A stretch of DNA of 64,000 bases from Saprospiraceae bacterium. Its GTDB lineage: Bacteria; Bacteroidota; Bacteroidia; Chitinophagales; Saprospiraceae. Both the position numbers and the translations under genes were made by a program. The notes beneath the pieces are model-generated. The model did no database searches and was not told the DNA's origin. It saw nothing but the letters and a program-made list of their open reading frames with translations. Positions 35,061 through 44,455 of the stretch are shown here, one piece after another. The stretch spans positions 434,001 through 498,000 of the forward strand of contig JADJJL010000007.1 of NCBI GenBank assembly GCA_016710265.1. Reading direction: 5' to 3'. Each line of letters opens with the position of its first letter. Within the stretch, counting starts at the first letter, position 1.

Positions 35061-36431
35061 CTATCTTTTTATCAAAACCGATTGATCAATATAATCCACT
35101 GAAGCAGCAAGATGCAAGTCCACCAATACCGTAAAATACATTCTCTTATCAAAGATCCAAAAATCCTTTATCTGATATTGATCGATCTTTCCTTTAAGTT
35201 TTACTCCATTGGTGATGGTCTTATCAGCTAAAAACAATTCTGATGTGTTCAGGTAATCCAACATAAAAGTATTCAACTGAGATTCGATGGCTTCCTTTGA
35301 AATTTTTTCAAGTTTGTTTTTGAGTAATGTATAGAGGGATTTTGACATACCTTTTCCAGACACAATGTTAAGTTTAAAATCTTTTAGTTGTATTTTTTTG
35401 GACTCTTTGTCAAATCCAGGCACAAAATGCATTTTAAATTTACCCTTAAAACTACCAGTGGTTTCAAAGCTGGCATCAAATTGTTCTCCAAGTCCTTCGA
35501 GTACTAAATTTTGAATTTTAACTTTTGCCATGGAGTTTCCAAATTCCTGTGTCAACAATTGCTCTCTTAACAATTGTTCGATGTATTGCAGTGGAATTCT
35601 AGACTGAATTGCAAAAACCGAACTGGTATCCGAAAAAGGTCTGGTTGAAAAATCCAATCCACTCCGACGGTTGATTTCTATGTTTTCTGAAATGGTATTT
35701 TCTAAATAAAAGATGGCAGGAAGCGTAATAAATTGATCATTCATAAAAATAGGACCAAGGGCAAATTCCTGAGGTGTAACGAACACTTTCAAAATTCCAT
35801 CATCAGAAGTAAAGAATGGACTTTTAAAATAATTATTGATCTTTTGTCCGAGCTTAGCAAGATCCACCGTGCTCATTAATTGTTGATCGATGCTTTGAAT
35901 TAATTTTGATTTATATTTTTTGATCAATTGATTGGCAATGGTTTCTATGGGTAATGACACACCCAACAATTTAATAACAGGAGACTTGATCCATCGGTGT
36001 TGTAACATCTCCGTTTTACTTAAAAACTGTTGATTAAATACTTCGACTTTTGTATTCAAATTCAACTCAAGTGTACCTATGGCTTTGATTTGTTGAAACT
36101 GACTTTTATGTCGAATTTCCAATTGCAATGGAATGTCAAAATGTATTTCATTGCGCACCGCCTGAATGTCAATTTCTGGTTCCGGTTGGATATGACATAA
36201 AAAACCACCCTCCAAAACCAGATCATCTTTAAAAATCTGCATCATCAATTCTCTGGTGACTCTATTGAGTTCGGATCTTGAGATCTGAACGGGAAGATTG
36301 ATGACGCTTAAAGGTATTTGATCAATGTTCATGGATGTCTCAACATTAGCTGGCAAAAGTTTTTTATGGCAAGCATTTCCACCCATTAAAAATATTAGTA
36401 GGGACAATCCCCAACAAATTTGTGATTTCAT
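35061..36431 (-). CDS. DUF4403-family lipoprotein
   Basis: A 456-residue protein with a lipobox (LMGGNAC, Cys21) and the long TULIP-like body of the DUF4403 family (QIPLSVINLPVQISRSELNRV, FALGPIFMNDQF, KMHFVPGFDKESKKI, LADKTITNGVKLKGKI in separate places). These proteins are predicted lipid-binding or membrane-linked; the function is unassigned. The start is ATG 36431, since a TTG three codons upstream is less likely. It follows the NTP pyrophosphohydrolase gene by 16 nt. Confidence 0.82.
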   Translation of the reverse strand: MKSQICWGLSLLIFLMGGNACHKKLLPANVETSMNIDQIPLSVINLPVQISRSELNRVTRELMMQIFKDDLVLEGGFLCHIQPEPEIDIQAVRNEIHFDIPLQLEIRHKSQFQQIKAIGTLELNLNTKVEVFNQQFLSKTEMLQHRWIKSPVIKLLGVSLPIETIANQLIKKYKSKLIQSIDQQLMSTVDLAKLGQKINNYFKSPFFTSDDGILKVFVTPQEFALGPIFMNDQFITLPAIFYLENTISENIEINRRSGLDFSTRPFSDTSSVFAIQSRIPLQYIEQLLREQLLTQEFGNSMAKVKIQNLVLEGLGEQFDASFETTGSFKGKFKMHFVPGFDKESKKIQLKDFKLNIVSGKGMSKSLYTLLKNKLEKISKEAIESQLNTFMLDYLNTSELFLADKTITNGVKLKGKIDQYQIKDFWIFDKRMYFTVLVDLHLAASVDYIDQSVLIKR

Positions 36432-36447
36432 GTACAGCAAAAATGCA

Positions 36448-36924
36448 TTATGTCAAGCGTAAATTGGCAGGACTGTATTGAATGGATTTAAGCACCTTGC
36501 CATCTTCTTTGCGATACACCAAAAACTTATTTTCTTTTTGTACAATTTCGGATTGGGTCTGCTTTTCTTCCAAGTATTTTGCCTGGGTTTGAAGGGCTTC
36601 TTCATAAGTACCACAAGCTTTACTCATATTGGATCGTTGGACCTCGTCAAACATTGATTTAAACTTTACTCCCAAACCAAATTCCAAGACCGCTCCAGAC
36701 AATACATACTGCAAGTCACACAAGGCATCTGCTATTTCGGTGAGATCATTGTCCTCTATCGCCTGGCGCAATTCTTTTAATTCTTCCTCCAATAAGGACA
36801 AACGGAGATTACACCTTTCTGATGATGGAATTTGCGCTTGATCCAAAATCGGCATGTCAAATAAATCATGAAATGCAGCGACATCGTTGAGTGCATTGGG
36901 TTCATCAAAATGATGTTTGGACAT
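36448..36924 (-). CDS. All-alpha NTP pyrophosphohydrolase (MazG/PRA-PH-like)
   Basis: A 158-residue protein with the all-alpha NTP pyrophosphatase metal motif ExxE ... ExxD (LLEEELKEL, then EIADALCDLQYVL), preceded by DVAAFHDLFDMP. These enzymes remove pyrophosphate from non-canonical or excess NTPs. The C-terminal VYRKEDGKVLKSIQYSPANL is family-like (COG4696). The substrate is not predictable. It shares an operon with the DUF4403 lipoprotein. Confidence 0.83.
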   Translation of the reverse strand: MSKHHFDEPNALNDVAAFHDLFDMPILDQAQIPSSERCNLRLSLLEEELKELRQAIEDNDLTEIADALCDLQYVLSGAVLEFGLGVKFKSMFDEVQRSNMSKACGTYEEALQTQAKYLEEKQTQSEIVQKENKFLVYRKEDGKVLKSIQYSPANLRLT

Positions 36925-36972
36925 GGTCTCTTGTTTTTATTGAATTAAAAAACTTCAAAGTTTTCGAAATAA

Positions 36973-38196
36973 TTATTTCCCGGCAATGAATATTTTTTGA
37001 AACTTCCATTCACCTCTTTGCCGCACTGAAAAAGTATAAAAACCGGATGGTATTCCTGAAAGGTTGACTATACCATCGCTAGAGTAATTTAAATAAATAG
37101 ATTTTCCAAAAGCATCCCTGATTTGAACTTCGGTGTGCTTCTCATCGATTAAATTTAAATCCAATTTGACAAAATCAAAAGCCGGATTGGGAGAAAATAA
37201 AACATCGTTATTTTGGACAAGATCCGTTTTAGAAATTTCATCAAAATTAAACATCCACAGATCTTTTACATCACCTTCGTCTGGTGTGCCACAAGTTAAA
37301 TATACTTTATCTTCTATGAGGAAAGAACCCGGAGCCCAACGGCCAGAACCGGGATGTGCCGGCATGTCTGTCCATTGATTGGTGACAGGATCATATTCCC
37401 AAAATTCACCCGTTCTAAAGTTTTGATGATCTTCTCCTTGTCCACTCAATACATAGCCTTTTCCTTTGTAAGTAAATTGGGTGCCTGCTACCCTACCTTG
37501 ATCCGGCAATGAAGCAACCTGTGCCCAAATCTTATTGGCAGGATCATAACGGTACATATCTTTGTAGATATTAGGTCCACTGTGGCCAAAACCAACATCG
37601 ACAAAATCTCCGATTTCAAAATAATATGGATGATGTCTTTTAGGTCCAGGAAAAGAATCCAATTGCGTCCAAGCTTGCGAAGTAATATCATACTCCCAAA
37701 AATCTTGTAAATCGCCTTTAGAACTTCCTCCCACCGCCAAATACAACTTACCCTTGTGCGCTAGAAAAGCAGGATGAGAACGTGGTTCACATGGACATGA
37801 TGGCAATTCCTTCCAGGTTTCAGTGGCAGCGTCAAACTCCCACAAATCTTTCAAAAAACCAACATCCGGATTTAATCCAAAACCCAGGTATGCTTTCCCT
37901 TCATGAGCTACCCCATAAGCATAACCTCGTGCAAGTCCTGGAAAAGTATCGAGCTGTTCCCATTGATTTAAGCTTGGATCATACCTCCAAACATCTTTAA
38001 AAAATATGGAATTTATGATGGTATTACCGGTGGCAACGTATCCTTTTCCATCCAAGGTAAAAGTTGCTGGATGGTTGCGTGCTGCCGCTTCACGTGGCAT
38101 GGTTTCCATTCTGGTCCATTTTCTGGTTTGGGCTTGAGACAAACCTAGGATAAAACAAATAAACAAAAAGCTTACAAGTAATTTTCTAGTCATCAT
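36973..38196 (-). CDS. Secreted kelch-repeat beta-propeller protein with T9SS sorting domain
   Basis: A 407-residue protein: signal peptide (to LSQAQ, residue 22), then about six kelch units (WRYDPSLNQWEQLDTFPG, LWEFDAATETWKELPSCP, FWEYDITSQAWTQLDSFPG, MYRYDPANKIWAQVASLPD, FWEYDPVTNQWTDMPAHPG) and a T9SS domain (LFSPNPAFDFVKLD ... GFYTFSVRQ). Kelch propellers bind proteins or sugars; no galactose-oxidase-like active site was seen. It is in the same direction as the pyrophosphohydrolase but 48 nt away. Confidence 0.9.
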   Translation of the reverse strand: MMTRKLLVSFLFICFILGLSQAQTRKWTRMETMPREAAARNHPATFTLDGKGYVATGNTIINSIFFKDVWRYDPSLNQWEQLDTFPGLARGYAYGVAHEGKAYLGFGLNPDVGFLKDLWEFDAATETWKELPSCPCEPRSHPAFLAHKGKLYLAVGGSSKGDLQDFWEYDITSQAWTQLDSFPGPKRHHPYYFEIGDFVDVGFGHSGPNIYKDMYRYDPANKIWAQVASLPDQGRVAGTQFTYKGKGYVLSGQGEDHQNFRTGEFWEYDPVTNQWTDMPAHPGSGRWAPGSFLIEDKVYLTCGTPDEGDVKDLWMFNFDEISKTDLVQNNDVLFSPNPAFDFVKLDLNLIDEKHTEVQIRDAFGKSIYLNYSSDGIVNLSGIPSGFYTFSVRQRGEWKFQKIFIAGK

Positions 38197-38261
38197 TGAA
38201 TTTTATATTATTAAAACTGCTCAGATTGCTAGAATGTTGTCCATGCCTACAAAATGATTTC

Positions 38262-38295
38262 CCAGACTTAAATTTTTTATAAAATCTAAGTCTGG
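38262..38295 (-). terminator. Intrinsic terminator-like hairpin downstream of the TPR gene
   Basis: CCAGACTTA (38262-38270) and TAAGTCTGG (38287-38295) form a 9-bp stem with further A/T pairing in the loop. Read on the minus strand it follows the TPR gene stop (38306) by 10 nt; downstream T-richness is modest. Confidence 0.65.
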
Positions 38296-38305
38296 AAAAA
38301 TGGAA

Positions 38306-39601
38306 TTATTTTTTAATGGCCTCGATCTGATCCTTGTATTGATTGGATTTTGCAAAATCACCTTTCTTGGCATAAATCTCTTTGAGAGCTACCAAAGTAT
38401 TTAAGTCATTGGAATCCATTTTTATGGCACTTTCAAAATAAGGAAGCGCTTTGTCAAAATATACGAACATTTCTGCTTTTTTGGCATCGTATTTTTTAGT
38501 ACCTTCTTTGGTGTAATCGTTTGCCAATTCATTCATATCTTTGGAAAGTATCGCTGCTTTGTTGTAATAAAGTGCACCGATGCTGTATGTGGCGTTGCTG
38601 TTTCCCGGATCTTTTTCAAGCACAATCCCGTAGTATTTTAAACTTTCGTTAAAATATTCTTCTGCCTTGACAAGATCTTTTTTCTCCCACTCTTTTTGAC
38701 ATAAATTATCATACACATTACCAAGAGTATTGTAGATAGAAAGATTGTTAGGTTCTTTGCTGATCGCCAATTTCAATTTATCGATTAGTTCATTTAACTT
38801 ACCTTTCTTTAAAAAGTGGTTTATTTCTGCAAATAAAAGGTTGGTTTCATTGGGATATTTAATGCGACCTTCATTGAGGTACTTCTCTGCTTTGGCATCA
38901 TCGGTATTAGAATAAATATTGTAAAGACTTTCATACACCACGGAACCTGCGCCGGTACTGTCATTGTAATTGGCTGCAGCAAGTTCTTCAAAATAAACAC
39001 CCGCGGCAGCATTTTGCTTGGCTCCTAAAGCACAGATGGCTGCAATGTATTTTTGTTTATTGATGTCCTCTTGACTTTCCAAAATTGGTTTTCCTCCATT
39101 GGCAACAAATAGATCATTGGCAATCAAGACTCCTTCAAAATTTTTAAAGGCTCCTTGAAGATCACCTGCATTGTAAAGTACCGAACCAAAATTATTGAGA
39201 TATTGTACAGTCTCACTTAATGCCTGGTTGACATCTTTTTTCTCAAAAGCTTTAACAGCAAGTTCACTTGCTTTTTTCAATGCTTCTAAGGCCATCACTG
39301 CTGATTTTGGTTGATCCAACTTTGCTTTCGGATTGACAACCAATTTAACATTGTCCGTACCCGCAATTTCATTGTACACTTTTCCTTTGGTTACCCAGGT
39401 TTTATACATTCCGGACACCGCTTCATTGGTGCTGGCAGCATCGATTAATTGTTGCGCTTCTTTGAGTTTGTCAGCATTGTTACGAGTATCAAGCAGATAA
39501 ATGCCTAAAAGTCGATCTGCTTTTTTTACATCTTTTTCAGGTTCTTGTGCCTGAACAGCTAAACCAATACATGCAAATAATAGAAATAAAAGATTTTTCA
39601 T
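38306..39601 (-). CDS. Exported tetratricopeptide repeat protein
   Basis: A 431-residue protein with a signal peptide (MKNLLFLLFACIGLAVQAQ) and TPR-type helical repeats along its length (NFGSVLYNAGDLQGAFKNFE, IYNTLGNVYDNLCQKEWEKK, ALPYFESAIKMDSNDLNTLV). No sorting domain, so it is probably periplasmic. The gyrA-TPR neighbourhood is common in Bacteroidota. It probably acts as a scaffold; the partner is unknown. It has its own candidate -7 box in the gyrA gap. Confidence 0.85.
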   Translation of the reverse strand: MKNLLFLLFACIGLAVQAQEPEKDVKKADRLLGIYLLDTRNNADKLKEAQQLIDAASTNEAVSGMYKTWVTKGKVYNEIAGTDNVKLVVNPKAKLDQPKSAVMALEALKKASELAVKAFEKKDVNQALSETVQYLNNFGSVLYNAGDLQGAFKNFEGVLIANDLFVANGGKPILESQEDINKQKYIAAICALGAKQNAAAGVYFEELAAANYNDSTGAGSVVYESLYNIYSNTDDAKAEKYLNEGRIKYPNETNLLFAEINHFLKKGKLNELIDKLKLAISKEPNNLSIYNTLGNVYDNLCQKEWEKKDLVKAEEYFNESLKYYGIVLEKDPGNSNATYSIGALYYNKAAILSKDMNELANDYTKEGTKKYDAKKAEMFVYFDKALPYFESAIKMDSNDLNTLVALKEIYAKKGDFAKSNQYKDQIEAIKK

Positions 39602-39649
39602 TTTATGATTATTTTTTGAACTTTAAGCTATTTGACCAGCAATTTATTT

Positions 39650-39657
39650 CAAAGTTA
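39650..39657 (-). promoter_or_regulatory. -7 promoter element TAACTTTG for the TPR gene
   Basis: The minus strand reads TAACTTTG within the 83-nt gyrA-TPR gap, 48 nt before the TPR start. It suggests the TPR gene can be transcribed apart from gyrA. Confidence 0.55.
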
Positions 39658-39684
39658 GTCATCCTTTAGTTAAAAAAAGTTGAA

Positions 39685-42186
39685 TTATTCTTCCTCTCCA
39701 ATAAAAATTTGAGGATCAACCACTTCCAATACTTCTTCTTCATCCCTTTCGACCACCGCCAAATCTGCAATAGCGTCTCCTTCATCCAAACGTATAACCC
39801 TTACTCCTTGTGTGGCTCTACCCATAATTCTCAGGGAATCTAATTTCATTCGAATGGTTACTCCATTGATGGTGGTGATCATTAGATCGTCCGTATCGTG
39901 TACGTTTTTAACTGCAATCAACTGACCGGTTCGGTCAGTGACTTGCATGGTTTTAACTCCTTTTCCGCCTCTGTTTGTAATCCTATAATCTTCCAAAACG
40001 GATCTTTTTCCATTTCCCTTTTCAGAGACCACTAAAATCGTGGCGTCCAAATCGGTAGGATCGATACAAATCATTCCAACAACGGCGTCATCAGTTTTTT
40101 TATCCAGGGTGATACCTTTGACTCCTGCGGCATTTCTACCCATGGATCTGACTGTTGATTCAGGAAAGCGGATGGCTCTACCCATTTTATTGGCAATGAT
40201 AATTTCATTCACACCATTGGTCAATTTGGCTTCCATTAACTGGTCTCCATCATTGATGCTAATGGCGATAATACCGTTGGCTCTCGGTCTGCTAAAGTCT
40301 TCCAAAGGAGTCTTCTTGATCGTACCTTTTCTGGTACAGAACATAATGAAATGGTTTTGCAAAAAGTCTTTATCAGAAAGATTTTCAATATTGATATATG
40401 CTCTCACCCGATCTTCTTTTTGGAATGCGATCAGATTTTGAATTGACCTGCCCAGTGAGGTTTTATTGGCTTCCGGAATTTCGTAAACCCTCAACCAATA
40501 ACACTTACCCAACTCTGTAAACAGCAAAAGGTAATTGTGGTTGGAGGCAATAAACATATGCTCTATAAAATCGGCATCTTTGGTTCTGCTTCCTGTTGAT
40601 CCCCGACCTCCCCTTGTCTGGGTTTTATATTCGATCGTACGAGTCCTTTTGATATAACCTAGGTGAGAAATGGTCACCACAACTTGATCATTGGCGATCA
40701 TGTCCTCCATGTTGATTTCCCCTTCAGAAAGTTGGATTTCTGTCCGGCGGTCATCCCCATAGCGATCTCTAATGACGGTTAATTCTTCTACGATGATATC
40801 CCTCTGAAGCATTTCATCTCCAAGAATGGCTTCCAATCGTTGAATTTCTTTCATTAACTCATCGTATTCCTCACGGATTTTGTCTCTCTCTAATCCAGTA
40901 AGACGTTGTAATCTCATGTCCAAGATGGCCCGAGCTTGGATTTCACTGAGTTGGAATTGGCTCATGAGTCCTTCCCTTGCGATCTCAGGTGTTTTTGACC
41001 CCCTGATCAAAGCAATGACCTCGTCCAAATGATCCAAGGCGATCAATAATCCTTCGAGGATGTGAGCCCGCTCTCTGGCCTGGCGTAAATCGAATTGCGT
41101 TCTGCGAACAATGACCTCCAACCTAAATTTTACAAATTCGGTGAGTAGAGTTCTTAAACCAAGCGTCAATGGTCTTCCACCTACAAGCGCAATATTGTTG
41201 ATACCGTAGGAGCTTTGGAGCAGGGTGTATTTATATAAAAGACTTAGAATTACATTGGCCATGGCGTCTTTTTTGACCTCCACGATAATGCGCATTCCAT
41301 TTCTGTCTGATTCATCCCTTACATCATAGATCCCATTGATTTTTTCTTCGTTGACCAGTTCCGCAATTTTTTCAATTAGATTGGCCTTATTAACCTGATA
41401 TGGAATCTCTGTAATGATGATGGTTTCTCTTCCGTCGATGATTTCAATTTCAGCTTTACCGCGCACCACCACTTTACCACGACCGGTTTCATAGGCTTCA
41501 CGGATGCCATTGACACCGTAAATAATACCACCAGTGGGTAAATCCGGGGCAGGAATAAATTCCATTAATTCATCGAGCGTGATTTCCGGATTTCTGACCA
41601 AGGCCATAGCGCCATCGCAAATTTCCCTGAGATTGTGAGGAAGCATGTTGGTCGCCATACCTACAGCAATACCAGAAGATCCATTCACCAATAGATTGGG
41701 GAATTTTGCCGGTAAGACCGTTGGCTCTTCCAACGAATCATCAAAGTTTAATCTAAAATCGACGGTTTCTTTGTCAATTCCGTCCAAAAGATCATCTGCG
41801 ATTCTTGCCAAACGCGCTTCGGTATAACGCATGGCCGCTGGTGAATCTCCATCCACCGAACCAAAGTTACCTTGACCGTCGATGAGCGGATAGCGCATGC
41901 TCCATTCCTGAGCCATACGTACCATTGCATCATAAACGCTGGAGTCTCCATGTGGATGATACTTTCCCAAAACCTCCCCGACGATTCTTGCAGACTTTTT
42001 GTAGGGACGGTTGTACCTCATTCCCAATTCATTCATTCCAAATAAAACCCTTCTGTGTACCGGCTTTAGGCCATCTCTGACATCCGGTAAGGCTCTTGAA
42101 ACAATGACCGACATGGAATAGTCGATGTAAGCCGTCTGAAGCTGCGTTTCTATATTGACTGGTATAATCCTGTCTGTTTCTGACAT
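39685..42186 (-). CDS. gyrA: DNA gyrase subunit A
   Basis: An 833-residue type II topoisomerase subunit that cuts and rejoins DNA during supercoiling. The catalytic Tyr is Tyr121 (AAMRYTEARL). The quinolone-determining region is KYHPHGDSSVYDAMVRMAQ, with Ser82 and Asp86 at the positions equivalent to E. coli Ser83 and Asp87, i.e. the unmutated susceptible form. The C-terminal beta-pinwheel has the GyrA-box variant QTRGGRG. An acidic tail (DEEEVLEVVDP ... EE) ends the protein. A TAACTTTG box lies upstream at 42215-42222. Confidence 0.98.
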   Translation of the reverse strand: MSETDRIIPVNIETQLQTAYIDYSMSVIVSRALPDVRDGLKPVHRRVLFGMNELGMRYNRPYKKSARIVGEVLGKYHPHGDSSVYDAMVRMAQEWSMRYPLIDGQGNFGSVDGDSPAAMRYTEARLARIADDLLDGIDKETVDFRLNFDDSLEEPTVLPAKFPNLLVNGSSGIAVGMATNMLPHNLREICDGAMALVRNPEITLDELMEFIPAPDLPTGGIIYGVNGIREAYETGRGKVVVRGKAEIEIIDGRETIIITEIPYQVNKANLIEKIAELVNEEKINGIYDVRDESDRNGMRIIVEVKKDAMANVILSLLYKYTLLQSSYGINNIALVGGRPLTLGLRTLLTEFVKFRLEVIVRRTQFDLRQARERAHILEGLLIALDHLDEVIALIRGSKTPEIAREGLMSQFQLSEIQARAILDMRLQRLTGLERDKIREEYDELMKEIQRLEAILGDEMLQRDIIVEELTVIRDRYGDDRRTEIQLSEGEINMEDMIANDQVVVTISHLGYIKRTRTIEYKTQTRGGRGSTGSRTKDADFIEHMFIASNHNYLLLFTELGKCYWLRVYEIPEANKTSLGRSIQNLIAFQKEDRVRAYINIENLSDKDFLQNHFIMFCTRKGTIKKTPLEDFSRPRANGIIAISINDGDQLMEAKLTNGVNEIIIANKMGRAIRFPESTVRSMGRNAAGVKGITLDKKTDDAVVGMICIDPTDLDATILVVSEKGNGKRSVLEDYRITNRGGKGVKTMQVTDRTGQLIAVKNVHDTDDLMITTINGVTIRMKLDSLRIMGRATQGVRVIRLDEGDAIADLAVVERDEEEVLEVVDPQIFIGEEE

Positions 42187-42214
42187 ATTCTTTTAGTGAC
42201 TTTTTTAAAGAGCG

Positions 42215-42222
42215 CAAAGTTA
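42215..42222 (-). promoter_or_regulatory. -7 promoter element TAACTTTG for gyrA
   Basis: The minus strand reads TAACTTTG followed by CG, 28 nt before the gyrA ATG, giving a leader of about 20 nt. Confidence 0.6.
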
Positions 42223-42349
42223 CAATAAATCAAGGCTACAAACAAAAAAACATGAAGTTTTTTTAAGATATATGCTTTTGATATTCTGCGCTATATATAT
42301 TTTTTATTTTACAATATGTAAAGTGTTAATTTTACTGTGAGAATCGGCC

Positions 42350-42357
42350 TATCTTTG
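42350..42357 (+). promoter_or_regulatory. -7 promoter element TATCTTTG for ubiE-porT
   Basis: TATCTTTG followed by C, in the divergent gyrA/ubiE gap. The transcript should begin near 42363, leaving GTG 42379 as the first usable in-frame start and ruling out the GTG at 42337. Confidence 0.6.
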
Positions 42358-42378
42358 CGGCTTCTAAATGATGTATCC

Positions 42379-43110
42379 GTGGAAGTAAAACCCTATGTCC
42401 AAGACCATGATTCCAAAAAACACCAGGTCAAAAAGATGTTTGACAAAATATCTCCGGTGTATGATTTTCTAAATGGATTTCTATCCTTGGGAATCGATCG
42501 GATTTGGCGTACAAAAGCTTTGTCTTATATACCAAGCAATCTTGAAAATTTAAAAGTGCTGGATGTAGCCACAGGCACCGCTGCATTGGCGATTCAGACT
42601 GCACAGTTACATTCGACAGTCCATATTATTGGTGTTGATATTTCTGATGGAATGATCCAAACAGGTCTACATAAAGTTTCTGATAAAAAATTACAAAACA
42701 GGATTCATTTGCAATTGGGTGACAGTGAAAATTTAGAGTTCGAAGATCAAAAGTTTCATTGTGTCACAGCCGCTTTTGGCGTGCGTAATTTTGAAAATCT
42801 TGAAAAAGGATTGGCTGAAATGTTCCGGGTTCTCAAACCTGGAGGCAGATGCATTGTACTTGAATTTTCAAAGCCCAGAATTTTTCCATTCAAACAAATA
42901 TTTGGTTTATATTTTCGTTATATACTACCGTGGACCGGAAAGCTTATTTCAAAAGATTCGCGCGCATATAGCTATTTGTACGAATCTGTTCAGCAATTTC
43001 CAGACTATGAGCGATTTACCAATAAACTAAAAGATGCAGGTTTTTCAAATTGTTTTTATAAATCACTTAGCTTAGGCATATGCTGTATTTACATCGGAGA
43101 GAAATCTTAA
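42379..43110 (+). CDS. ubiE: Demethylmenaquinone methyltransferase
   Basis: A 243-residue class I SAM methyltransferase for the last step of menaquinone synthesis. Motifs: KKMFDKISPVYDFLNGFLS at the N-terminus, SAM motif I LDVATGTAALAI, VTAAFGVRNFENLEKGLAEM and GRCIVLEFSKP. I chose GTG 42379 (start VEVKPY, read as Met) because the predicted transcript begins after the more upstream GTG at 42337, and the shorter length matches Bacteroidota homologues. Its 3' end overlaps porT by 31 nt. Confidence 0.92.
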   Translation: MEVKPYVQDHDSKKHQVKKMFDKISPVYDFLNGFLSLGIDRIWRTKALSYIPSNLENLKVLDVATGTAALAIQTAQLHSTVHIIGVDISDGMIQTGLHKVSDKKLQNRIHLQLGDSENLEFEDQKFHCVTAAFGVRNFENLEKGLAEMFRVLKPGGRCIVLEFSKPRIFPFKQIFGLYFRYILPWTGKLISKDSRAYSYLYESVQQFPDYERFTNKLKDAGFSNCFYKSLSLGICCIYIGEKS

Positions 43111-43796
43111 TAAGCCTATTCTTATTGCTTTGTGTGACAGAGTTTTTTGCTCAAAGCAAAAAGCGAAGCTACAACTATGAAGGATTTCGCAGGAAGGATC
43201 ATTACTTTGGTTTGACCGTTGGTTACAATCGATCAGGCTATAAAATTGAGCATGGTAGAAACCTCAGACCTGAAGCCGAATATCGCATCAATGAAAGTAT
43301 TTCCAACTCAGGTTTAACTTTGAGCATGATCACCAATTTTAAAATTGGAGAATACGTGGATTATCGACTTTTGCCATCCATTTCTCTTTCCTATAAAACG
43401 CTCACATTTACTCCAACTGCAGGAGGTCCTATCAAAGAACACCAAATTGAATCCGTATTTGGAGAAATTCCCATGATCGTTCGATTTACATCTGCACCTT
43501 ACAAGGATCTCAGGGTATTTATGCTTTCTGGTGTAAAGTACTCTTATGATTTTTCATCCAACAGCCGTTCAGACAAAACCAGATTTGAACTCATTCGAAT
43601 TTCCCCACACGATTTTCAAGTAGAACTTGGTGTTGGGATGCAATTCTATATGCCCTTTTTTATATTCTCTCCGGAGATTAAATTTTCGCATGGCATCAGT
43701 AATTTATTGATCTACGATACCAAACTGGTAGAATCCACTTTGATCGACAAACTGTTTAGTAGAAGTTTGACTATTTCGCTGCATTTTGAAGGTTAA
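43080..43796 (+). CDS. porT: T9SS component PorT (outer-membrane barrel)
   Basis: A 238-residue protein with a signal peptide (ISLFLLLCVTEFFAQ) and the PorT pattern: RRKDHYFGLTVGYNRSGYKI, NFKIGEYVDYRLLPSISLSY, GEIPMIVRFTSAPYKDLR, and PFFIFSPEIKFSHGISNLL near the end. PorT is an outer-membrane barrel required for secretion by the T9SS in Porphyromonas and Flavobacterium. The ubiE-porT pairing is widespread in the phylum. It supports a working T9SS for the many sorting-domain proteins here. It overlaps ubiE by 31 nt and ends convergently over the ACP phosphodiesterase gene by 26 nt. Confidence 0.87.
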   Translation: MLYLHRREILISLFLLLCVTEFFAQSKKRSYNYEGFRRKDHYFGLTVGYNRSGYKIEHGRNLRPEAEYRINESISNSGLTLSMITNFKIGEYVDYRLLPSISLSYKTLTFTPTAGGPIKEHQIESVFGEIPMIVRFTSAPYKDLRVFMLSGVKYSYDFSSNSRSDKTRFELIRISPHDFQVELGVGMQFYMPFFIFSPEIKFSHGISNLLIYDTKLVESTLIDKLFSRSLTISLHFEG

Positions 43797-44367
43797 TCCA
43801 ATACTGGCACTCAATCCCCATATCTTCGTAAAAGCATAGGAAATGCTCATTGATTTTATCTTCATTCACTTGCATTACTGCAATACATTTTTCAAAATCC
43901 ACTGAAAATTTTGCCTTGCGATTCATTCTTCTCATGACATCTGTCATTCCTTCGATACTTTGGTATTGTTTGAGCCATTTTCCTGCCACCATTTTTTGGG
44001 TAACATCAGCAGCCGAATCAGGAAAACTAGCATATGTTTCATTCAGCAATTGGTAAACTGATTCTTCGAAATCAACATATTCTATGGTGTTAAAAATATT
44101 CCAATTTTTATAAATAAAATAATCCATTACAATGTCTGAAGCCACTGGCGCGTATTTTCCGACGGCAGGACGAAAGATTAAATTAATCTGATCCACGGAA
44201 GGATGATTGTCCGTAAAATGATCGATGAAACGATGTAAGTTGATTCCCTGGTGAAAGTTCTCTGGTACAAATGGAACTTCTTTTTTGTGAACCAAATCTC
44301 CCAGATAATTGCCTACCATGAGGTCTTGATCAGGGTGCGCCAGGATTAGATGTGCTAAAAAATTCAT
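43771..44367 (-). CDS. acpH: Acyl carrier protein phosphodiesterase
   Basis: A 198-residue AcpH-type enzyme that removes the 4'-phosphopantetheine group from holo-ACP. Motifs: MNFLAHLILAHPDQDLMVGN, NYLGDLVH, LHRFIDHFTDNHP and ASDIVMDYFIYKNW (HD-like metal residues). ATG 44367 (MNFLAHL) is the conserved family start; an upstream in-frame ATG at 44400 would add 11 residues. It runs convergently into porT with a 26-nt overlap. Confidence 0.88.
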   Translation of the reverse strand: MNFLAHLILAHPDQDLMVGNYLGDLVHKKEVPFVPENFHQGINLHRFIDHFTDNHPSVDQINLIFRPAVGKYAPVASDIVMDYFIYKNWNIFNTIEYVDFEESVYQLLNETYASFPDSAADVTQKMVAGKWLKQYQSIEGMTDVMRRMNRKAKFSVDFEKCIAVMQVNEDKINEHFLCFYEDMGIECQYWINLQNAAK

Positions 44368-44399
44368 AATTGTTTTAGCTTTAACCAAGTCCAAGACCA

Positions 44400-44427
44400 T
44401 TTGTTCTGGATGGATTTAATACCTTTG
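44400..44427 (+). promoter_or_regulatory. ychF promoter: TTTG -33 and TACCTTTG -7
   Basis: TTTG at 44400-44403 and TACCTTTG at 44420-44427, with 16 nt between them, match the two-part Bacteroidota promoter. The ychF ATG follows at 44456, giving a leader of about 22 nt. Confidence 0.65.
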
Positions 44428-44455
44428 CGCCTCATTTTCAAAAATAAATACATCC

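Noticed and set aside
40040..40441. 133-codon plus-strand frame antisense to gyrA
   Set aside because: It lies wholly within conserved gyrA sequence; no promoter or family support.
42337..42378. GTG start for ubiE at 42337
   Set aside because: It lies upstream of the TATCTTTG box and adds residues unlike the family N-terminus.
42379..42460. Quinolone-resistance change in the nearby gyrA
   Set aside because: The gyrA region (HPHGDSSVYD) keeps Ser82 and Asp86, so no such change is seen.
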